Positions 1 through 56,662 of a DNA stretch of 64,000 nt are shown in pieces. Location of the stretch: the NCBI GenBank assembly GCA_007922305.1, contig ML677365.1:18171241-18235240 (forward strand). Reading direction: 5' to 3'. The position numbers and the translations under genes are program-made. Source of the DNA: Dermatemys mawii (Eukaryota; Chordata; Testudines; Dermatemydidae). Position 1 is the first letter of the stretch. The number at the start of each line of letters is the position of its first letter. The notes under the pieces were generated by a model that ran no database searches, was not told the DNA's origin, and worked only from the letters and a program-made list of their open reading frames with translations.

Positions 1-299
1 CATCATCAAATTACAGAAAATTTGAGGCAGATAATGAATAGAGACAGGATATCAGACCAGTGTTTGGCTCTTCACAAATACAGGCAAGCACCACTATCAG
101 AGTTCAAACTGAATATTAGGTAAAGACTGAATGCTCATCTTTAGATCAGTCAGCTTTCAAAGTTTCAAAACAGCACGTACAACAGTAACGTTAAACTTGT
201 CAAATATTTTGTGAAAAATTTACAAGTCCTACAAATCAGTTCCTGTATTAACCCACTATAGCAACCTAAGGGTTTCTGTACATGGGAAATACCAGTATA
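1..299. other. ESRP1 intron 3, no feature recognised
   Basis: AT-rich intronic sequence. No exon matching the next ESRP1 segment and no repeat that I recognise. Confidence 0.5.
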
Positions 300-307
300 G
301 GGTAGAG

Positions 308-934
308 CAGGGGAGGGCAAACTATGGCCCGTGGGCCAATCTGGCTGGCAGCACCCTCCTGCCTGGCACTTGAGCTACTGGCTGGGGAGGCTACTCCCAG
401 CCCCTCCCCTGGCAGGCAGGGCCGCACACTTCGGAGGACCAGTGTGTCTGACTCCAGACATGCTGCTCTGAGCAGCAAGGTAAGGGGGCTGGGGCCAGGG
501 GGTTGGAAAAGGGGCAGGGAGTCCCGGGGGGCAGTCAGGGGACAGTGAGTGGGGGGGAGGGGGAGGGGGTGCAGTTGGATAGGGCGTAGGGGTCCTGGGG
601 GAAGGGGTGTGGATAGGGGTCAGGGGGCAGTTGGATGGGTCAGGGATTCTGAAGGGGGTAGTCAGAGAACAGGGAGCTGAGGTTGGCTAGGGGGTGGGCT
701 GCTGGAGAGGAAGTTAGGGGTGGGGAGTCCTGGGGGGGAGGGGTCAGGAGCAGGGGAAGGGGGTTGGATGGGTTGGGGGCTTTGAGTGGGGCAGTCACAG
801 GGTGGAAAGTGGGAGGGGGTTACATAGGGGGCGGGGCCAAGATGTTTTGCGAGGCACAGCCTTCCCTACCCAACTCGCCATACAATTCTGCAACCCTGAT
901 GTGGCCCTCAGGCCAAAAAGTTTGCCCACTCCTG
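308..934. mobile_element. Non-autonomous hAT-type element, G-rich interior, intact ends
   Basis: The element begins CAGGGGAGGGCAAACT and ends AGTTTGCCCACTCCTG, which are near-perfect terminal inverted repeats. It is flanked by the exact 8-bp duplication gggtagag (300-307 and 935-942), the hAT signature. The interior is a degenerate G-rich minisatellite. It lies in intron 3 of ESRP1. Related copies lie at 41969-42797 and 45042-45695. No transposase is encoded. Confidence 0.9.
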
Positions 935-942
935 GGGTAGAG

Positions 943-5746
<4,804 letters not shown>

Positions 5747-6125
5747 GGTGACCGCCGGGGGAGGGCAAGAAACTAGATTCCTGCCCCCGCTTTGACCGGG
5801 GAGACCCTGCCACACGCACCCCACCCCGGGAGTGTAAAGGGAGAAACTCGCCCCCGCTCAGCGCACACCTGCAGCCGCTTCGCTCTCCCCCACCCACCAC
5901 CACTCCCCGCCCGGAGACCTGCTCAGGAAGGGAGGCGGCTGCAGCGTCCCCCTTTTGTAGCTGACTGCTTGGGAACCTGTTCAGCGGCGGGCGAGGGCTG
6001 CGCCCCTGGGAGGCGCGCAATGGCTGCGAGCGTCTCTGTTTTGGGATGTGGCTCTACCTGCTCACCCTCCCCCCCCTCCTCCCCCACGTGGTGCAGGTAA
6101 GAGACACCTGACCGAGCCCGCCCAT
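5747..6125 (-). promoter_or_regulatory. ESRP1: ESRP1 promoter/5' UTR CpG island with E-box cluster
   Basis: CpG-rich sequence directly upstream of the ESRP1 start codon. It carries CACCTG at 5866-5871, TACCTG at 6055-6060, CACGTG at 6085-6090, CAGGTA at 6094-6099 and CACCTG at 6105-6110. The CACCTG/CAGGTA forms are the sites bound by ZEB1, ZEB2 and SNAIL, which are known to repress ESRP1 during epithelial-mesenchymal transition. Promoter status is inferred from position and composition. Confidence 0.7.
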
Positions 6126-7059
6126 TGGCTCCTTCAAACAGGGACGTGGCAGCAGGAGGGAAGGAGGCAACGGCCGGGGTAGGTAGTGGCCGCAGCAGCG
6201 GGAGGTGATGGCAGGGGTAGCAATTAGCAGGGTGGGAGGAAGCAACAGCAAAGGGGTGAAAGGCAGGAGTAGAAAGGGGGGAATGGAGGGGGGGAGAGGC
6301 GGGAATACTAAACCGGGGTGGAGGGGGCAGCAGCAGATGAGAGGCAGAGGGGTCCCAGGAGAAGGAGGAGGCGAGAGGAGTAGCAAACCCTGGGGGATAC
6401 GAGGGAGAGGGGCAATAGGAGACAGGACACCCCTCCACAATAGCATAGGGAAGGGGCAGCCGCAATCCGAAGGTGATGGGGCAGGAGGAGAAGGCACCTC
6501 CCAGCGAATGACAAAGTTGCCTCCCTGAGATCAACACGTGCGTCTTCCAGTGCGCAGAGGAAGGAGCTCAGCGGAGACCTGGCTGCGTCCAGCCCCTCGC
6601 TCGCCCGGCAGGGTCATTGCCTGCGGGTGATGGGTAAAGCCAAAGAAACGTGAAGAGCAGTGACCCCGCTGGGTGATCACTAGAGTCCCAGGGCCCCTCT
6701 CCCCCGGGGCTCCGCGAGAGGAGAAGGGAGGGTGGCCTGATCCGTCCTGCAGGGGACATCGAGGCTCCACCCCGCCACCCCACTGCGGGCAGAGGCAACT
6801 CCGGCGCGCGCCAAAGCCACGCTACGGGGAGACCGGCTCCGCCGAAGCGTTGAAGTTCCAAGTTTGAACCGGGGGGGGTTGTGGGGGAGGGGGGGCGGGG
6901 GGGTGGGGGGGGGGGGGGAGCCAGGCTCCTAGGGGAGAGGCAGGAGAGGATGAAAAGCCGGCCAGGTGTGGTGTAGGATTGTGCTACTTAGGGTGTACTG
7001 AGCATGCTCAGTACATCTGCTGAAGCCACTGCCCTTCACCCTGCCCTTATTACCGGTAA
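6126..7059. other. Intergenic purine-rich stretch with long G tract
   Basis: Between the two promoters. 6180-6460 is strongly purine-rich, a GGAGG/GAGGAG-like polypurine strand. A run dominated by G occupies 6870-6920 and may be G-quadruplex-forming. No gene recognised. The open frames here are compositional. Confidence 0.5.
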
Positions 7060-7420
7060 GAGTCTGTGAGCGCTTTTGACGTGGTTTAAAGAGGGGCGGG
7101 GCACAGTCCGACCCTGCCCGGCCGGCGAGGTGAGCGCACGGAAAGCCGCTGCAGAGGGATCGGCGTGGGGCTGGGAGCGGAAGGGAGGCGGCTGGGTGAG
7201 GAGCTGCTGGTGGCCGTGGGAAGGGGGCGCTCCTCGGGCGTTGCTGGGACTTGTTCTGTGCAGCTGCAGCAGCCGCCCGCCCACGTGAGGAAGGCGGGGA
7301 CGGGCAGTTTTCGGCCGAGTCCCGTTTCGGGGTCAGGAGGGAGCCCAGCCCAGGCCCCTTCATCCACACTCCGGGGGCCCCTCTGTCCCTCTAACCACGT
7401 TGTATTCAAGGGTAAGACGA
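7060..7420. promoter_or_regulatory. Second CpG-rich segment between ESRP1 and VIRMA, possible promoter
   Basis: CpG-dense sequence with a CRE-like tgacgtgg at about 7078, a GC box ggggcggggc at about 7093 and several consensus-like splice donors such as gaggtgagc. It could be an alternative first exon of a neighbour or a noncoding transcript, but no coding exon is recognisable. Composition is the only evidence. Confidence 0.3.
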
Positions 7421-7523
7421 AGGCAGCAATGCTGCTGCTGAGACGGTGTCCATCAAATCAGTACCGCGGCCGCCCTGGCAGCAATACGGCCCGTGGTGTG
7501 TAGCAGCGCCTGGTGTCTGCGCC

Positions 7524-7975
7524 AGGGTTGTCAACTTTCCAATTGCACAAAACCAAACATCTCTCCTGCCCCTTCGGGTGAGGGATCTGGGCTGGGACAG
7601 GGGGTTGGGGTGTGTGTGTGGGTGGGGGGCAAGTGAGGACTCCAGCTGGGGATGCAGGCTCTGGGTGGGACCAGGGATGAGGAGTTTGGGGTGCAGGAGG
7701 AAGATCCAGGCTGGGGCCCAGAGGTTCAGAGTATGAGAGGGGATGTGCAGACTCAGGTGGGGCTGGGAATGAGAGGTTTAGGGTAAAGGAAGGGGCTTCA
7801 GGCTGGGCAGGGGGTGCAAAGTGTGGGAGGGGGTATGGGCTCTGGTGTAGGGCCAGGGATGAGGACTTCAGGGTGCAGGTGGAGGCTGAGACAGGAGTGT
7901 TGGGGGGGTGTAGGATCCAGGAGGGAGTGTGGGTGTGGGAGGGGACTCCGAGTTGGGACGGGATTCATGTGTGCT
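7524..7975. repeat. GC-rich interspersed repeat, G-rich minisatellite interior
   Basis: It starts agggttgtcaactttccaat and carries imperfect tandem units containing gggatgaggagtttggggtg. It appears to be the same family as 2975-4065 in the opposite orientation. The family name is unknown to me. Confidence 0.5.
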
Positions 7976-8309
7976 TTCCATTTCCCTCCCCCCACCCCTC
8001 CACCAAAGGAGCATGGGGCTGCTGCTAAGGAGAATGGAAAGAGTGAGTGCAGTACAGCGTAGTTGACCCTGACAGATGTGTGCTGAGCACACTGAAGAGA
8101 CGCAACTACTGTGAAAGGCCATTTATGAGAAAACTCACTTTCAAATTTTTCATTAGACATAGCCAATACTTATTTGTACTTCTAGGGCAACGTTCATCCA
8201 AGGCTCTGAAAGGTTTTTACAATTATTCATTAATTAAATCTTCCTTCCCCATACACACAGTTTTTTTAAAGAGATCTGCAGAACATTTTAATAAAAAAAT
8301 TAAAATGGG

Positions 8310-8328
8310 CCCCCCCCCCCCCCCCCCC
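8310..8328 (+). repeat. Poly-C tract (19 C)
   Basis: Uninterrupted C run after ATGGG, with an A/T-rich left flank. Such runs are prone to length error in assemblies. Confidence 0.9.
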
Positions 8329-8776
8329 AAATTGCAGTTGTTACACAACAATATTACACAGCAGTTTGGGACAGGAAGTGAAAAATATCCAAATGGGACT
8401 AATGACTGTAGGTATCTAGTGCCTTTCATACAAGTGTCTCTATCTCATCACTTAGGTTTTATTATACCCATTTAAAAATATGTAATCTGAGCTACCAAGA
8501 GATAAGGTTGGAAATTCACACCCAGCAGTTCCAATGGGGCTAAGTCTCAAACTCTCTGCATATTTGCACCCTTATTTTCAGGTGCTCAAGTATCAAACAG
8601 GGACAGGGCATGGGCAAAGAATGGCTTGTCTGAGGAGCCATGTCCTCAAGTTTGATTCTCATTGTATTAATAAGGCATTAGACTTCAAGTTCCCCTTCCT
8701 GGGTAGCCTGATCCAAAGCCTTCTGAAGTCAATGGGGCCCTGTCCACTGACTTTAAGGGTTTTGGAGCAGACTCTT

Positions 8777-8995
8777 AGGCCTTGTCTGCACCTAAAATGT
8801 AGGTTGACCTGACTACATTGCTCAGTGGTGGAAAAATTCAAACCCAGGAGAGATGTAGGTAAGCTGACCTAGGCTCCATTAAAACAAAGCTAGGTGGATG
8901 GAAGAATTCAACCTAGCTAAAGCCTCTAGAGAGGGTGGATTTACTCGAGTGGAGTAAATCATCACTTTCATCACTGTAACAATTGTCTACACAGC
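8777..8995. repeat. Probable MITE remnant
   Basis: It begins taggccttgtctgcacct and ends near aattgtctacacagcc, giving partly inverted ends of the aggccttgtctacac type common in turtle DNA transposon MITEs. No clear target duplication is visible. Confidence 0.35.
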
Positions 8996-9429
8996 CATGT
9001 CACTGCAGCACTTGTAGTATTGACATCCACAAAGGAATATAGACATTGCAATACCTAACTCTTCGGTGCTTAGAAAAGAATGAAAAACAATGGGATCTGC
9101 AAATTCAGTGTTAGACACACCTACACTCCCTGTACAATGCATGGGGAGAGACAGACACCTAAGAATGGCACCAACAAAAGCTGGCACGCTGGGCAGGAAG
9201 CCAACTAAGCTCACCAGTGGGAGATGCAGACCAGGGGATATGTCTTAAATCCCATCCCTCTCAAGAGTTAGGAACATAAATCTGGGTTGTAGAGGAAGGT
9301 GCATATTTCTGCTTGTGATCCACAGCCAGAAGCCTCTCTCCTGGAGTCAGGAGGCATAGGTGCCCACGTTATTTCTTGCAAGAAATGCTGGATAAGGAGG
9401 AGATGGTGGTGGTGTCTCCCTGTCTTAAG

Positions 9430-9565
9430 ACTTTTAGCCCACTGGTTAGAACACTCCCAGATGTGGGAAACCTGATCCAATTCCAGGCTATCTGCCTGAA
9501 GGGGGAGAAAAGTTTTAAACAGCAGTTTCCCACCTCTCAAAATAATGCCCTAACCACTGGGCTAT
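9430..9565 (+). repeat. Possible tRNA-derived SINE fragment
   Basis: The stretch tagcccactggttagaacac followed by a B-box-like segment and later ccctaaccactgggctat resembles the tRNA-like head and tail of amniote SINEs. It is degraded and I cannot assign the family. Confidence 0.35.
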
Positions 9566-9589
9566 ATAGTCAATCTCACCTCATGATAA

Positions 9590-10140
9590 AAACCAGCAAT
9601 ACTGGCTCAGACCAGTGGCCCATCTGCCCCAGTTTCCTATCTTTTTACAGTAGTCAATACCACAGGCTTCAGAGGGAATGAACAAAACAGGAAATTTATC
9701 AAGTGATTCATCCATTCTCTGTAGTCCAGTCCCAGCATCTGGCAGCCAGAGGCTTAGCCATCTTGGCTAACAGCCGTTGATAGACCTAACCTCCATGAAT
9801 TTACCTAATTCTTTTTTGAAGCTAGTTATACTTTTGGTGCTCAGAACTTCCCCTTGTAATGAGTTCTAGAGACTGACTGTGCATTGTGTGAAGTATTTCC
9901 TTATATTTGTTTTAAATCTGAGGCCTATTAATTTCATGGAGCGACCTCTGGTTCCTGTGTTAGTGAAAGGCTAAAAACATTTCCTTATTCATTTTCATTT
10001 TATAGACCTCTATCATATCCCTCCTAGTCTCTTTGTCAAACGGAACAGTCCCAGTCTTTTTAATCTCTCCTTATATGGAAGCTGTTCCATATACCTAATC
10101 ATTTCTGTCACCATTCTCTGTACCTTTTCCAATTTTAATG
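9590..10140 (-). mobile_element. CR1 LINE, 3' end fragment
   Basis: Read on the minus strand this is the C-terminal reverse-transcriptase region and 3' UTR of a CR1 LINE. It contains the typical ctcagaccagtggcccatct terminus and the Leu-rich C-terminal region seen as ctctccttatatggaa on the plus strand. It is heavily mutated and 5'-truncated. Confidence 0.8.
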
Positions 10141-10149
10141 TATTTTTTT

Positions 10150-10532
10150 TTAAGGCTGTCAATTAATTGCAGTTAACTCATGCTAGTAACTCAAAAAAAT
10201 TAATCGCAATTAATCACAGTTTTAACTGCACTATTAAACAAGAGAATACGAATTGAAATTTATGAAATATTTTGGATGTTTTTCTACATTTTCATAGATA
10301 TCTTGTATTCTGTGTTATAACTGAAATCAATATATATATTTTGATTACAAATCTATGTACTGAAAAAATACTGTTTCTTCTGTTTATCATTTTTAAATTC
10401 ACCTCACACAAGTACTGTAGTGCAACCTCTTTGTCCTGAAAGTGCAACTTACTAAAGTAGATTTTTTTTGTTACATAACTGTACTGAAAACCAAACAATC
10501 TAAAACTTCAGCGCCTACAAGTCCACTCAGTC
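10150..10532 (-). mobile_element. 3' terminal part of an autonomous-type hAT element
   Basis: A/T-rich sequence ending in ggctgtcaattaattgcagt and ttaatcgcaattaatcac. It is the noncoding end of the element whose transposase fragment lies at 10533-10735. The recognition is by resemblance to a frequent amniote repeat. Confidence 0.55.
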
Positions 10533-10735
10533 CTACTTCTTGTTCAGCCAATCGCTCAGACAAAGAAGTTTGTTTACATTTACAGGAGGTAATGCTGTCC
10601 TCTTCCTATTTACAATGTCACCAGAAAGTGAGAACAGGTATTTGCATGGTAATTTTGTAGCCAGCACTCCAAGGTATTTATGTGCTAGATATGCTATATA
10701 TTTGTATACCCCTTCATGCTACTCCAAGTCCCAGG
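10533..10735 (-). pseudogene. hAT transposase C-terminal (dimerisation) domain fragment
   Basis: Read from 10735 downward the minus strand stays open for about 66 codons to a TAG at 10535-10533. It contains ATKLPCKYLFSLSGDIVN followed by LSDWLNKK at the end. This matches the conserved C-terminal hATC domain of hAT transposases (family form resembling CERLFSxxG...). The remainder of the transposase is absent. The flank 10150-10532 is the 3' part of the same element, with TTAATCGCAATTAATC-like ends. The fragment cannot be active. Confidence 0.7.
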
Positions 10736-10830
10736 CCAGTTGCTGCCACGCTGCGCCTCCCCTCCTTGGACCCCATGCCACTGGGAGAAAAGTGTGTGTC
10801 CCTCAACACTCCTCTGGAAGAAGCTTTGCA

Positions 10831-10996
10831 ATGCCCCATGCAGGTTCCAGGGTGGCTGAGGAGACGGTATGTGCTATTCACCTTCTTTCTGAGTTCATCA
10901 GTAATCTCCATGGAGTCCAGGGTAATTACTGATGAACCCAGGAAGCTGAATAGCACATACCATCTCCTCAGCCACTCCGGAACCTGCATGGGGCAT
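10831..10996. repeat. Long fold-back inverted repeat (about 75-bp arms)
   Basis: The left arm begins atgccccatgcaggttcc at 10831 and the right arm ends with its reverse complement at 10996. Across about 75 bp there are only a few mismatches and one 3-nt offset. The spacer (10906-10923) itself contains the palindrome ctccatggag. A transcript would form a long hairpin. It may be the end pair of an unrecognised MITE. Confidence 0.9.
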
Positions 10997-11119
10997 AATA
11001 AATCAAAAACTTTACCCCCAAACCTCGCAACTGGGGGCCCAGCAGCAGCACCAATGGAGACTCAGCCTCCCTTGACCTATTATACTCACCACCCATGTGT
11101 GTGCTTCTCTTCACCTGTT

Positions 11120-11645
11120 ATCTTTCCCCCAGTGCTTAATTTAAAAACTCCTCTACCTTTTTAATTGTACGTGCCAACAATCTGGTTCCATTTCCTTTTG
11201 GGTAGGGCCTGTATTTCTTTTGTGGGCTCCTCCTTTCCCAAAAGGTTCCCCAGTTCCTAATAAACTTAAATCCCACCTCCAAACACTAGTCTCATTTGCA
11301 CATGGAAACCCTGCAGTTCTTACTGTCTGCACTGGCCCTGTATGTGGACCTGGAAATAGATTCAGAGAATGCTACTATTGAGGTCCTGAACTTTAATCTC
11401 TTACCTAGCAGCCTGAATTTAACCTTCAGGACCTCCCTCCTGCCTTTCCCTATTATTCCCTAGATGTACCATGACCTTCAGCTCTTCCCCAGAACTGCAC
11501 ATAAATCTGTCTAGATGTCTACAGGTAGCCACACCTTTTGCACCCAGCAGGCAAATCACAGTGTGGCTCTCCCAGTCTACACAAACTCAAATCTCTGTAT
11601 TTCTCATAATAAAGTGACCTATCTCTTAACAGCAGGGTCTCCTCC
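11120..11645 (-). mobile_element. CR1-type LINE ORF1/esterase-region fragment
   Basis: It aligns by eye with 62290-62790 over its length: shared blocks include gttccccagttcctaataaa, gaggtcctg...tttaatctcttacctag and caccttttgcacccagcaggc-like sequence. The region is the ORF1/esterase part of the LINE seen at the right end of the window. It carries many stops. Confidence 0.7.
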
Positions 11646-11809
11646 AGCAGCGAGGTTTCCTGGTGCCAGAGGACACTATGACATCATCTGGAAGGAGCAT
11701 CCTAACTACGGGATCGTTCCCCTCTGCTCCCATTCAAGGTTCTTCCTCGCCTTACGTGAACCCCGTTATGAAATTCAATAGGGGGGATGAACACACTGGA
11801 ATTCATCTG

Positions 11810-12219
11810 ATGGACCCCCCCGCCGCCGCCGCACGAAGGGGCTCCGTGCACACAGCCCGGGCAATGGCACAAACGCAACCGGCACATTTTCCCCGGCACT
11901 ACAAGTCACGGGCCTGCCCCGCTCCCGCCGCGCTGTGCCCGCACAAGGGGCTCTGCCCAGCGCGAACTGCAGCCCGCCCGGGGCTCGCCGCACGAGGCGT
12001 TGCTTCCCCCCTTCCCCACTGTTGCCGCGCGCGAGGCCCCCTTCTCCACTAGACACCAACTCCCAAAGCTCCTCGCATTCACTCGACTCCAGCCGCAATA
12101 GCCTGCGCATGCGCGCTCTAGGAAGACTCTGGGGCAGGGGCTGGAGGACGCAAGCGCCGCGGGTGACCCTGGAAGCGATTATGTTCACCCGGAAGTGCTT
12201 CCGCCGCTGCTGAGCAAAG
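11810..12219 (+). promoter_or_regulatory. VIRMA: VIRMA CpG-island promoter with NRF1, ETS and YY1 motifs
   Basis: CpG-dense sequence ending at the VIRMA start codon. GCGCATGCGC at 12105-12114 is a perfect NRF1 site. CCGGAAGTG at 12189-12197 is an ETS/GABP site. AAGATGGCGGC at 12218-12228, overlapping the start codon, is a YY1 site. There is no TATA box in the proximal region. This is the usual layout of a housekeeping promoter. The transcription start is probably near the ETS motif, but that is inference. Confidence 0.75.
12181..12213 (+). CDS. Possible 10-codon upstream ORF before VIRMA
   Basis: ATG at 12181 opens a 10-residue frame (MFTRKCFRRC) that stops with TGA at 12211-12213, six bases before the VIRMA ATG. 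It contains the ETS motif, so it may lie at or upstream of the transcription start, in which case it is never translated. Confidence 0.25.
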   Translation: MFTRKCFRRC

Positions 12220-55135
<42,916 letters not shown>

Positions 55136-55330
55136 AAGTGAGACCTTACAGAACAACCCAGCAGGGTGAACTTCTCATGATGATGATGATAACAAAGAGG
55201 CACTAAAGGACCATTTTAGACTTTCTGGTATCTGGAGACAGCAAGAGAATATTTTTGTCTGAAGAAAGCAGTTTTTGTTTGAAACAAGACTTGAAATTTC
55301 AATAAAATTCAAGACTTTTTGTGTACGGTT
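55136..55330 (+). terminator. VIRMA: VIRMA 3' UTR and polyadenylation signal
   Basis: The short 3' UTR contains a canonical AATAAA at 55301-55306, followed by a T/GT-rich element (ttttgtgtacggttgtatat). Cleavage probably occurs near 55320-55330. Alternative downstream sites were not assessed. Confidence 0.75.
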
Positions 55331-55842
55331 GTATATCTTTTGTTCCTCTTGAAAGAACATTGTAACTTTTTTTGTGGACTTCTGTAGACAGTAGTGAATA
55401 AGGAACCCATGTGAATTAAGACTTCAAGGATTTCTCTTCTAAAATATTAATTGTGGCAAAAGCAAGGTACAGGTGTGCTGATTTTGCAGTAGTGTATAAG
55501 GCAGCTTGAGATATTCCTCTCAGGTTTATAACCATTAACTCAGTTTCCTATTGGTCTGTTAGTTATTATAAATCAATGAGGTACATCTTACCAATGGTCC
55601 TAGTAAATGAGAAAAAGACTGACTGACAGACATAATATGTGAAAGAACACAAAACTTAATTTAGAAATTATGGATAAGTACTGATACCACCATTACATAC
55701 ATTAAACTCAAACCTGCACACATTGAAATTGGCAGGAAAACTTCCACTGACTTTAGTAAGAGTAAGTTTAAGACCCACAGCATAACTTTTTTAGAGATGT
55801 TATCACTCTAAGCCTGTAAGTTAAGAGCCTGTGTGTATGCAG
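55331..55842. other. VIRMA downstream flank, nothing recognised
   Basis: A/T-rich intergenic sequence. Confidence 0.5.
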
Positions 55843-56662
55843 TGTTGTTGTAGCTGTGTGGGTCCCAGGATATTAGAGAGACAAGATTGGTGAGGTAATA
55901 TTTTTTAATTGGACCAACTTCTGTTGGTGAGAGAGAGAAGCTTTCGAGCTCACATAGAGCTCTTTCTCAGGTCTGGGAAAGGTACTGTGTCACAGCTAAA
56001 TACAAGGTGGAACAGATAGTTTTAGCATAAGTAGGTAACATATATTTGAAGAGACCATTTAAAGTGGAGTGGCTCATTAACCCCCCCGTAATCATTAGGA
56101 CAAAACCAAGAGGAGGTGGGCTACAGATTGTTGTAATAAGCCATAAATCCAGTGCGTTTATTAGGATCATGATTTTTAGTGTCTAGCAAAGTTAAGAATT
56201 TAATCTCCAGGGTTGTCTTTTGAAAGCGTTGTGCAGGTTTCCTTTGAGGATGAGGACAGAGGTCAGAAAAAGTGATTGCTTTGTGAAAAGTGTTCACCCA
56301 CAGGTGATGTGTTTTTGTCTTTTATCATTTTAACTTGAGAGTATAATGATTGTCTGGTTTCACCCACATAGTTATTATTGGGGGCATAGTTATTATTGGG
56401 GCATTTAGTGCACTGGATGTGGTAGACCATGTTGTGATAGGCATGTGTGTAACCATGGATCCTGAAAGATGTGTTTCGGGGAAGAGAGGGTGTTGATCAT
56501 TGTAGCAGTGTAGATATGGCTGCAGATTTTGCATTTGTTGTTCTGGCAGGGTCTGGTGCTGCTTTGAGTTGGTGTGTCCTGGTCTGTGGTGAGGAAGAGT
56601 TCTGTGTAGCTCAAAAGTTGGTCCAGTAAAAGGTACCATCTCACCTACCATGTCTTTCTAAT
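55843..56662 (-). mobile_element. Penelope-like element, 3' end with GIY-YIG endonuclease remnant
   Basis: On the minus strand, about 56440-56290 encodes HIQCTKCPNNNY, then NNNYVGETRQSLYS, and later VGEHFSQSNHF, matching the C-terminal GIY-YIG endonuclease of Penelope-like elements. An 18-bp in-frame tandem duplication (56367-56402) repeats the NNNY block. The left part 55860-55985 (gtgaggtaatattttttaat, tggaccaacttctgttggtg, gctttcgagctc) is the noncoding terminus and recurs at 25143 and 46038. The right end (gttggtccagtaaaaggtac) is an inverted partial copy of it. Stops make it inactive. Confidence 0.75.

Noticed and set aside
10682..11164. Overlapping frames on both strands with similar peptides
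   Set aside because: The peptide similarity between strands is produced by the fold-back repeat at 10831-10996, not by genes.
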